Shown: positions 54,700 to 64,000 of the stretch, one piece after another
Numbering within the stretch: position 1 is the stretch's first letter
Layout: each line of letters begins with the position of its first letter
From: Dillenia suffruticosa
Taxonomy: Eukaryota > Streptophyta > Magnoliopsida > Dilleniales > Dilleniaceae
Direction: 5' to 3'
NCBI GenBank assembly: GCA_033439265.1
Contig: JAVTVX010000026.1
Coordinates: 2,779,501-2,843,500, forward strand
DNA length: 64,000 nucleotides
Program-made: the position numbers and the translations under genes
Notes under the pieces: model-generated
Seen by the model: the letters and a program-made list of their open reading frames with translations, nothing else
What the model was told of the DNA's origin: nothing
Databases searched by the model: none

Positions 54700-57600
54700 A
54701 TACTTCTCATTATACCATATATGATATATCTTTTTATTCATATAGAAAATCACTCAGAAATTTTTCCGTTTAAAAACCGTTTCCAAAATATCGGTAAAAT
54801 TGTCGAAAATTAAAAATTTTCAAAATGAGCTCAAAGGGTTCAAATATAATGAAAATGGCTCTAGAGTGCATAGACACCTCAAATATGAGTGAATCGTGAT
54901 TCGTAGAGCCAAATCAGGGATTTCCGGATAATCGCCCGAAAAACCCTAATCGGACATAAATGAGCCCCAGTATGACTAAATGATCACGTTTTGATGCGGA
55001 ATAAATTAAGTTAGGTCTAAAATGAGGTTTTGGGTCTAACTTAAATTTTTTAAAAAAAATTTGGGGTCAATTTATAATTTTTATAAGTCAAGAGATTTAC
55101 TTGCAAATTTATAAAATTTAGAAGTAATTTAAATAAATGTATTTACCTAAATAAAGACTAAACAAAAGAGTGTAGAGAGGGAGAGTGTGACATGGACGAT
55201 TTTGGGTGGGGAGAGAAGAGATTTTTCTTTTATGTATTATTTTATTTACTTTTAAAAAATATATATATATATAAATCTAATGGTGGAGATTTAATTGAAG
55301 AGAGATAAATGAATATGAACCTTTGGATCTAGTTAGTGGGAGACAAAATATTGTCCATTGAATAAAAGAGTAAGCCTTCTTAAAAACACATCAATGGTGA
55401 GAATTTGCCAAAAAAATGGAATATAAATTGTGGACCTTTGATCATGGTAGTTGGGGGAACATGCAATTAATGAAGAGTGTGCATGTAGTGAGAGAAACTG
55501 AGGTTTGTGTGTGAGAATGAGAGAGCCAACGTGGGAGAGAGAAAGAGTATTCTTGTAGGAAGAGAGAGAAAGCTTATTATGACAAAATAATCTAATGGCT
55601 AGAGTTGATTCTTGAAATTTGTTGGATGGTTAGGATTCGATGGGCAAAACAAATAAAACCAAACATATAGACAAATTTTCTTTTTCTTTCCTTGCAAAAC
55701 CGTGGGAGTGTGGGAGTGTTCAAGTCTAAAAAAACAAGCTCTCATTTTTCTTCTCTAAGCCGCGAGTTCAAGGTGAGGAATTCCAAATTTTTTCTACTAA
55801 ACTATCTAAATGTTTTTACATAAATCCCTTACTCACTAGTCCAATTATGATATATCCAGAAATCAAGGTAAAAGAAGGAGTTTTGCTTGATGGAATCCAA
55901 GGGACAGCCGAGAGCTTCAAAGAAGGAGAAATCCTGTTTTTCTTCAAGTTTAGTTGGTTATTTTGAGGTAAGAGACTCTTCATCTACCCGAGTACAACAT
56001 ATGTTAATTTGGGGTCAAAAGGAGAAATCTAACATGATAAATCTTGTATGGCTTAGAGCTAGGAAATTGAATGAATGATTGATCTTGTGAGGGGATCTTG
56101 ATTTGAGTTTGGAGTATCAACATTTGAGGTAAATAAAAATTCTGAACTTGCTAAAATTTTTGAGAATATGCATGAATGATTTAATATGGTGTTTTTAGCT
56201 TGATTTTGTAACTTAGAACCTTGGTAGAACACAAGGAAATGTGTGCAGAAAAATGAGATTGGTGTTTGGCCGAAAATGGAATGCATTCTATGTGATGTTG
56301 TGTGCTCAATTTTAATGCAATGTTTAGGAAAATATGTGTGAGTCTGTGTTGGTTGAAATGAGTATTGAAGATGTACTGAAAGTTATTTATCTTTGGTAAT
56401 GAATAGAAGGAATGATGATGGAAAAAAATCTGATTTTTGGAATTCTGGATATAGGATCTTGTTATACTGTTTAAATCATAACTTTATTTACACTACTGCA
56501 AATTGAACAAGGTAAATTTTTAGTAAAACTAGACTTCAATAGCTTTAAAACAGTATATGGTTCACTAAATTCTGATGAGAATCGAAATTTTAATGATTTT
56601 GCAAATTGAGGAGTGCTGCAGGATCATACTCTGTTTTGCCCTGTTTCTGTCCGTGGATTCACTATAATTTTAAGCTATTTCAAGGCCAAATTAGACTATG
56701 CTCTAGTTATAAAAATTGTAGATCTATATTTTATCTTTAATTTGAGATAAAAATCTCGTGATTTGGATAAGTGTGGTGAAAGTTACAACATATTTTCCAA
56801 GACTGCGCAGAATTGAAATGTTGCAGTCAAGAGTTCTTAGAATAAATCCTTATATCTTTGTGTAATTGAAGTAGATTTAGGCTAAAAATATTAAGCATTG
56901 TTACTATATAGTTAGCATAGGTGTAGTAAATAAGATAATAAGTTGTGATAACTTGGTAAGTGGTTTGGATAAAAAATAAATAAATAAATATGTTTACATG
57001 CGGACTATTTTGTGTATACAAAGGTTAGAATGGGAGGCATGTATGCTTCGGGATGAACATTTGAAGTAAAGGTTTGGGATGAAAAAGGGGACAGCTTGCG
57101 TATCCTTTAGAGACCTCCCTAAAATGCCCTAAACCTTGGTCTAAGTAAAGGGTTTCAATGCAAGTTAGCATAATGATTTTTAATGTTATGCAAAGTCTTT
57201 ATATATATATTGTATTGTTCTTGTAATGATACTCTTGAAGATATATAAGGAGAAGCACATTTTCGACACTTGTTGTTCATTGCAGGGAGTGATTGATCAT
57301 CCCGTAAAAGTAAGTGGAATTTATTATATTATGTGTTCAATGCATAACAACATGTTTTAAAACGCTTTTCAATGCAAACATGAATTATGATCATATGTTA
57401 TGATTTTTGGAATGAATTTGTGAAATGTTTTATAAATTATTGAAGTGTCAACATGATTTCATTGTGAAATATGCATCCAAATGATTTGCGAAATGAAAAA
57501 CGTGTCATTGCATCAATATGCATATGATTTTATGAAATCAATTATGAGAAGTGTTTGATATGATTTGATAAATGTTGACATGGTACGTACATTATGATGA

Positions 57601-58832
57601 TATTATATTATCGATCGAGCGCCTTTATACATGCCATGATGATATGAATTATGAGACACGCCCATGAGTTGGGTATGCTATAGCTACGAATGGCGTTTAC
57701 GAAGATACCCATTGTGTCTGGATACGCTTCTGTAGGAAGTATCCCCAAACTTCGTATTTGATATTGGGATTCGACATGGTATTAGTTGGGTTGAACCTGA
57801 AAGGGGGAGAACTAGGTAACGCCCTGGTCTAGCAACTGATGAGGTCCGTCGCCAACGTCGGGGTAAATAGCATTTTTTAACTTTGCATATAAAAACCCCT
57901 GATGCGTCTGCCATCGGTCGTAGTTGACCTTTACCAAGAACTGATTTTGGCATACTCTATACTTGTGTGATTCGATTGATATAGATGTATATGTATTTGA
58001 AATGTATGAAAAAAAATGATTTATAATAAATTATTCATTATGCACTATTTTCATACATCATGCGGACTTGTAGATTTATTGAATCATTTTGACACTCCAT
58101 TTTTCACAAACACATTGAACACACTTATATATACCCTCTCACTCACTGAGTATTCCCCATAATACTCACCCCTCACTTTTTGTTCTATAGAGATAGTTAT
58201 AGTGGGACGCGTTACAACATAACAGCGCATGAGGTTTTGTTGGAGATATCGGATCTTGGTATGGTATTAATCATTTTTCCGCAAAATTGTGTTTAAAGAT
58301 ATGAGAATATATATATATATATATATTTGGAATTGTAGATAGACTATTGTACATATATATATAAAAGATATGACTATATGTAAAAAAATTGTATATATTA
58401 TTGTAACTCTCATTTCATTGTATTGCATTGATGCATAATTATACTATTGTATTTAATCACTTTGGGAAACGTGTCACGTATGGAATTGTCTATTAGGTTC
58501 GTTTGGTGTCATCTCTAAATCACAAGAGGGGTGACTGATGACTGTTCATGCCTTTGATGGGAGCATAACAGTAGAGGTCTGTGAATAGAATTGAATTAGT
58601 TTTACGTTATTTTAGATGTTGACAATGATGCGGATTGGTTGGTTGTGTTGATAATTTGCCAGATTGGCCTTTATACATTGATTGTTATTGATTGAGGGGA
58701 TTTTGATATAGGATGGATTTCTGATTTATGAAGAGATTTTATCTGTTTGTTTGTTGATGGTTGGAAATTTAATATCAGTATTCGGGATAGCGTGGTGGCT
58801 GCTCATGCCTTGTCGAGGATCAGGGCGTGACA
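54700..58832 (+). mobile_element. long LTR-like sequence, chromovirus type
   Basis: The end CGAGGATCAGGGCGTGACA at 58814-58832 and CACTCACTGAGTATTCCCCA near 58139 match the LTR family at 39.2-48.4 kb. Upstream the order of blocks (splice-like leader, TTTACCAAGAACTGATTTTG segment near 57940, GGTAACGCC near 57814) also fits. The start is not resolved; about 54.7-54.8 kb is a guess. No coding domains attached. Confidence 0.5.
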
Positions 58833-59551
58833 TTGATACTATAAATGAAATTGATATAATCTTAGATCCGACATAATGTATGAATGATTTATACTTTCTG
58901 TATGTAATATCAATCTAATCACATTTATAATTCAATTTTATAATTCAATTTTGTCGATTCATCGGATCATACAAGTAAACAAATATATAATATCAAGTTT
59001 ACCTATTTAATTAAAACAAATGAAAATATTCATAAATAAAAATGTAAAAAATCACATAATTTTTATGGCATATAAGAAATGTTTTTAAAATATTAAAACA
59101 ATTTCAACATTGCAAAGACATTACAGGAAGTCAAACTATAGAAGATAATTCTCAAGAAAAAAACTTTTATACAATACACACAAAATGGACCATTACTAAA
59201 ATATTAAAACAATTTCAACATTAAAAGTCTCGTCTGTATAGACAAAACAATCTAATAAAGTTTTGGGCCATATAATCTAATCTCTTCATGAGCTCACATC
59301 AATTGAATCAAGGGAAGAGGTTTCTCTTGATTTAGGTTTTACAAATTAATCCCATGGAGACTGGGTGAGTGTTTGAGAGCTAAACACTTGTGGAAGGTGA
59401 GTACAGATGTAAGTAATCATCGGCCCTTATTAGAATAGGGTAAATAATGGATCCACTTCAAGAAAACTTCTTGAGAAGCACGAATGTACTCTAATACTTA
59501 GAGAAATCTTTATAAATCATTATTTTTAATTTTTGTATGCTTTCTATTTAT
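58833..59551 (+). repeat. copia LTR end region
   Basis: AT-rich sequence leading into a primer-binding-site motif at 59552. A short duplicated phrase, ATATTAAAACAATTTCAACA, occurs at 59091 and about 59201. LTR boundaries are not clear. Confidence 0.4.
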
Positions 59552-59564
59552 TGGTATTAGAGTC
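59552..59564 (+). other. copia primer-binding site
   Basis: TGGTATTAGAGTC resembles TGGTATCAGAGC and lies about 80 bp before gag-like sequence. Confidence 0.6.
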
Positions 59565-59599
59565 TACCTCTAAAACAAATCTCTTTTAACAACTGAAAT

Positions 59600-60250
59600 A
59601 AGATTCAGGGATGACATAAATGGTGAATCTATTGTTGTTGAGTCTTATTCAACCACATGAGTTCTATTGTTCAATGGTAGCAATTATGGCTATTGAAAAC
59701 AAATGATGGTGAATTTTATTATTGATTAGATGAATATGCATAACAGATCATTAAAGGAGTGTGTTTCCAAATCACCAACATTGATGACAAATAAGTTCCC
59801 AAGAAAATGAGAAAATGTCAATTGAGAAAAATGCGTGCAATGCAGACGATAACAGCTTTAAGTTTAAATAAATATAATAGCTTATTTTCTTATATTTTTG
59901 CTAAAGATGTTTGGGATAAGTTAGAAGTAACCCACAATGGTACAAATCAAGTTAGAAAAAGCAAATTTAGCATGCTTGAAATAGGTATAAATTGTTTAAA
60001 ATGGAAAAAGGGGAAACTATAAAAGAAATACACACTAAATTCAATGCTATTACAAGTGAGTTTAGTTTGCTAGGAAAAAGTTTATTTAGAAGAAGAAATA
60101 GTTGATAAATTATTAAGGTATTTGCCCAAGTCACGGGATCAAAAGTTACGACAACAAAGAAAGCTAAATGGTAGTTAATAAATAAGCGGAAAGATAAACT
60201 AATGGAAGTTGGAAATGAAAGAATTATGAAATTTCATCACTTGTAATGCA
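59600..60250 (+). pseudogene. copia gag remnant (UBN2-type)
   Basis: Frame-broken. Recognisable parts are FAKDVWDKLEVTHNGTNQVR at about 59900-59960, the downstream EIHTKFNAITSEFSLLGKSL at about 60026-60086, and an upstream YGYWK-like context near 59680. Nothing of protease or pol follows, so the element is cut after gag. Confidence 0.75.
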
Positions 60251-60835
60251 CAATCGGGAAAAATCAATATTGAAATCTAAAGGAAATTGAAAAAAAATGG
60301 CAAGAAAATGGAGTGGAATAACAAGTAGAAAGGTAATTGTTGGGTGATTGAATAATCGATGGATAGAATAATAATTTATAGAATTTTAGTTTTACAAACT
60401 TATTTATAGTCATTCCCCCCACAACTAAGAATGCTTGTGATGCATTCTTTCATTTTCTTCTCAAATTTCTTGACACTCGAATTATGTAAAATAATCAGAA
60501 TTGAGTTTAAATATCTCAATTTTAGAAATAAGATAAATCTCCTTAATGAAACTAAAAATGGGCTAACCATCAAGTATAGAATATCATTAATAACTTATTT
60601 TTTTAAAATAATTCTAACTAAATCATAATAAATTATTCATAGCCAATTCCACTTAATCCTTGATTTCAACCTTTTTCTCCCAAAAATTATAGAAATAAAA
60701 TAAAAATAATAGACAAGGTGGTGTACAGCTGCAAAGTGAACTCCAATTATGTCATATTATGACCCACAACAGTGTTATTACAGACAGGAAATCAAAGTGT
60801 CTTTCCAAGTAAACAAAACAAAATTTTTTGTTTTG
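60251..60835. other. spacer
   Basis: No supported gene or repeat. Confidence 0.4.
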
Positions 60836-62653
60836 AATTAATTACATTTCAAATCTCATAACTTTGCCCAAATTTCATAAATTAATCTCTATAGTTAGAA
60901 ATACTATCTTATGATCATCAAACTTTTAAAATAGTTATTTATTGATACTTCTGTTACTGATAATGACATTAAATGTTGATTGACATGACAACCTAACTGA
61001 ATGTATGAATACTGATGTGTCATTGCTGGATCAGTATCACAACTCTTCTCATATCACCATGTCAACAATATGATGACATGGAGGTGCCATCTAACCAATT
61101 TACTCACGTGACATGCCACGTTAACAAAAAACCCTTGCCGGAATAAACACTCCCTCTCTCACCTCCCCGTTTCGCTCTCCTCTCCTCTTTCACAAAAAAG
61201 ATAAAAAAACTCTTTTCTCTCTCTCTCTCCTCCCCTCCCCCTTTCTCTCTCTTCTCTCCTCTCTCACTAAAAAAACTTCTCTTTCTCTCTCTCTCTTCTC
61301 TCTTACAGTCGTATTGTTGCCAGACTTCAATGCAATCTGTTAGATCTTGGGCTCTTGGCGGAAGTGATTTTTCTTCTTCCCTTCCCTCCCCTCTCTCTCA
61401 TCTCTCTTATCTTTCCTGTTTGCAAAAGCTTCTCTGTAGAAAATGGAGCTTATAGGGTTTACATTTACCCTCCGTGAAGCCTTGCCCTCAAATATGGAAA
61501 TCTAAACCCCCTCTTGCCCCCAATTCAACTGATCAAAGTCAAAATAAAGAAAAATAAGAAATGCCCATCATCAGTAAGCAGAAGAAGAAGCGACCTTGCA
61601 AAATCTCTAATTACGATAATCCAAAAATAGCAAATAGGAATAACATAAATTGCAAAATAGAGTTGGGCCCACCAAATGAATCTCAAAGCGAAAAAGCTAA
61701 AGAGAAATTGAACAAGTGACTAAAAACCCAATTACTTAAAATCAAAAACTAAATTGTAGAATTGATCGGGGATTTTTTTGCACCATAAATTATAAAATCA
61801 AAAAGTAAAATTTAAAAGTGAAATATTAAAATTGTACCATAAATTATAAAACCTATAAATTAGAAAATTTACAAGTCTCGAACTGAACAGCACTTCAATC
61901 GGAAAAGGAACGCAAAAGAGGCAACTTCGATGTTGAGATGAAGATACAACGATGGCAATGACTGTGGAACTCAAGTTGGCGGCAATTCGAAGAACAGTGC
62001 CAAAGTCGATTTCACGGAGATGAAAGCAGGTGGTGTTAGCTGGAGATGATGATTCCGATGGGTCTTTTGAAGACGAGGAGATAACGAAGCTCGAAGGTTG
62101 CCGATGTGGAATCGAAAGAAAGGATGGCAACGGCTATTGGAAACTCGAATGGCGATTGGATGACAACACAGTGATTGAAACTTCAAACGGATAGAAATCG
62201 AAAAGGAAGAATCTAAGCTTGATGGCAAATCGAAGACGATGTTGAACGGATAGGAATTTGAGCGAACGAAGGTAGCAAAAGAAAAACAAGAAGTAAAAGT
62301 CCTTTCTCTTTGCCTAGCACATTCTTCTTATCTCTGTTCTTTCAAAGCCTTCTTTCATTTGGGTAAGAGAGAGGAGAGAAGAAAGGGGGAGGGGGGAGAG
62401 AGAGAGAGAGAAAAGAGTCTTTTTTTTTCTTTTTTCGTGAGAGAGAAGAGAGAGAGAGAGAGAGGGTGTTTTCATTCCAACAGAAGCAAGAGTTCTAGGC
62501 TATTATATCAGCATTTAATGGTTATTCTATCATCGTTAGTAACGGAAAGATCATTATAGTTTCGAAAGTTTGAGGATCACAAGTAATATTTTTAATTATA
62601 AAGACTAATTTATAAAAGTTTGATAAAATTCGGGGACTAAAAATGTAATTAAC
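60836..62653. mobile_element. long-TIR element upstream of MAP3K epsilon
   Basis: The left arm from AATTAATTACATTTCAAATC and the right arm ending AAATGTAATTAAC are inverted copies. They share GATCATCAAACTTTTAAAA-type, CTTCTGTTACTGATAATGA-type and, further in, CACAAAAAAGATAAAAAAAC and CTCTCTCT segments, so each arm is about 300-450 bp. Flanks TTTTTTGTTT and TTTTTTCTTT could be a target duplication. The interior has no recognisable transposase; it probably belongs to a Mutator-like or foldback family. Confidence 0.7.
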
Positions 62654-62742
62654 TCTTTTTTCTTTCATCTAACTCAATTCTGATTGAGTCGTGTTTCGAG
62701 TCCTCTCGTAGTCCGTTATTTTGCATACTCGACAAACGCTTT

Positions 62743-62774
<32 letters not shown>

Positions 62775-62899
62775 CGGAAAAGCCTCGCAAAAGCACAGGG
62801 AAATCGGAGGGTCCAACAATGGAGAAGGAGCTGTTCTAGGGTTTGGAGGGAGAAGGAGGAACGGGAAGATTTACCCTGCTTTCCAATTCATTAATCGTC
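62654..62899 (+). promoter_or_regulatory. MAP3K epsilon promoter and 5' UTR
   Basis: A (GA)n tract lies at 62742-62773, followed by GTCCAACAATGGAGAAGG (an upstream ATG at 62819, short frame) and the main start at 62900. The long-TIR element ends about 250 bp before the start codon. Confidence 0.6.
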
Positions 62900-62959
62900 A
62901 TGTCACGCCACGCGGCAACCTCCCATTTTCACAAATCCAAGACCCTCGACAACAAATAT
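62900..62959 (+). CDS. MAP3KE1: MAP3K epsilon exon 1
   Basis: 20 codons from the ATG at 62900; donor AAATAT|GTAATT. The conserved FHKSKTLDNKY fixes the frame and start. Confidence 0.95.
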
Positions 62960-63772
62960 GTAATTCTCTCTCCTACCATTTCTTTGCTTTGAATCGATTG
63001 ATGGAATTAGGGATTTTGTGGTAACGTAGTGCATATGTATGAATTTTCTGTCAGATGTTGGGGGACGAGATTGGGAAAGGTGCATATGGTCGAGTGTATA
63101 AAGGATTGGACTTGGAGAATGGTGATTTTGTTGCAATCAAACAGGTTTCATTGGAAAACATTGCTCAGGAAGATCTCAACGTCATCATGGTACTATCCTA
63201 GTCCCCTTTGTGTCCTTTTCGGATGCTTGAATGACACCATACCTATGGAAAAAAATGTATGATGTATGTTGTGCTTGGGAGAGTCACTTAGAAAGAGTTG
63301 AATGTATGTGCTAAATATCACATTTTAGATGCATTCGCATTTATATTTTTAATTTCTAAAATTTCTGGTTCTGCAGTATTTCTGTTCTGTGGATACATCT
63401 CAGCTTAGCTCTCTCAATGCATTGCCAAATTAATGATAATAGAGGTCATATGGTAAAGTATTTATTATTCATTCTTTTTGGTGGGAGGGAAATATTGAGA
63501 AGGCCCGCCTTTTTATCTTTTCATGAAGAAGCTTAAGAGTGGGAAAATTTGAGGTTTTGTCTTCCACCAAGTTTCATACTTAATAGATCTGTCAAAATAG
63601 TTCACCCTGATGGTTTAGCATCTGTAGCCTTAAGCATGGAATTTATTCCCATTTTGCCGTGTTTGATTCTTCAACCATATTGCCTCACTTATGTGTTGCT
63701 GTTTCCTATATGGATCTCGCTGTCTTTGGCGGCCTGCTACTTATGCTGCAGCAAGAGATTGATTTATTGAAG
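62900..63772 (+). CDS. MAP3KE1: MAP3K epsilon protein kinase, first three coding exons (partial)
   Basis: Exons 62900-62959, 63055-63189 and 63752-63772 join in phase 0 with GT-AG introns of 95 and 562 bp. The protein starts MSRHAATSHFHKSKTLDNKY, then MLGDEIGKGAYGRVYKG and DFVAIKQVSLENIAQEDL, then QEIDLLK. The Gly-rich loop is GKGAYG (residues 27-32), the ATP lysine is Lys49 in VAIK, and Glu67 starts helix C. From family knowledge, plant MAP3K epsilon is a Cdc7/Cdc15-type MEKK of about 1300-1400 aa acting in cell division, pollen development and growth. The rest lies right of the window. Confidence 0.95.
63055..63189 (+). CDS. MAP3KE1: MAP3K epsilon exon 2
   Basis: 45 codons between CTGTCAG and GTACTA. 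It carries the Gly-rich loop and the VAIK lysine. Confidence 0.96.
63190..63751 (+). other. MAP3K epsilon intron 2
   Basis: 562 bp with no insertion recognised. Confidence 0.85.
63752..63772 (+). CDS. MAP3KE1: MAP3K epsilon exon 3 (21 nt)
   Basis: CAAGAGATTGATTTATTGAA plus G, after GCTGCAG and before GTACCT. It encodes QEIDLLK, the start of helix C. The next exon is not reached by position 64000. Confidence 0.92.
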
Positions 63773-64000
63773 GTACCTTTCTTCAGTTTTGCTTCAGCTT
63801 TTACCTCTGAAAATTCCGGGATTGCGTTCTATGTGAGTTCGTTCTTTTTTCAGCCGACGTCTTCGGTTTCCATCACTGTGCATTCAAATTTCCTGTTGAA
63901 ACACCATTCCTTCTGGCTTTTTACTTTTTCATGCAATTTCTTTTTGTGAAATTAGATTATGTCTTTTCTACTTAACAATGTATTCATCTATAAAATCTGG
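63773..64000 (+). other. MAP3K epsilon intron 3, partial
   Basis: T-rich intron that runs off the window. Confidence 0.8.

Overview
This is nuclear DNA from a flowering plant with a repeat-rich genome. The evidence is GT-AG introns, two recognisable plant genes, and dense, old copies of typical plant transposons (Ty3/gypsy chromovirus, copia, RTE and L1 LINEs, hAT, Mutator-like and SINE elements). The gene set fits a eudicot or related lineage; I cannot name the species. There is no bacterial or organellar signal, no rRNA or tRNA gene and no CRISPR array.

Layout. (1) 1-2.8 kb: the last exon of an unidentified plus-strand gene, then an intergenic strip with two SINE-like repeats. (2) 2.84-37.8 kb, minus strand: one very long gene that I reconstructed exon by exon. 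It encodes a protein of the plant HDC1 / Rxt3-like family, a scaffold of histone deacetylase complexes. Eleven coding exons give 803 codons plus stop; all phases match and all splice sites are GT-AG. One exon is an 8-nt microexon. About 32 kb of the gene is intron, filled with LINE, gypsy, hAT and Mutator-like insertions, several nested. (3) 37.8-38.16 kb: a Mutator-type palindromic MITE lies just upstream of the inferred HDC1 transcription start. (4) 39.2-48.4 kb: a decayed Tekay/Del-type chromovirus in plus orientation with a truncated 5' LTR and an intron-like insertion between gag and protease. (5) 48.4-60.3 kb: a solo LTR, an AT-rich block with three tandem 324-bp repeats, another long LTR-like block and a copia gag remnant. 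(6) 60.8-62.65 kb: a long-TIR element. (7) 62.9 kb to the window edge, plus strand: the first three coding exons of MAP3K epsilon, a protein kinase.

The two recognisable genes are housekeeping regulators (chromatin deacetylation; MAP3K signalling in cell division and growth) with no evident functional link. Everything between them is mobile DNA. I found no undescribed multi-gene system. The most notable items are the HDC1 microexon and giant introns, the head-to-head three-LTR gypsy insertion with a single target duplication, the gag/protease intron candidate, and the two long-TIR elements sitting at the promoters of both genes.
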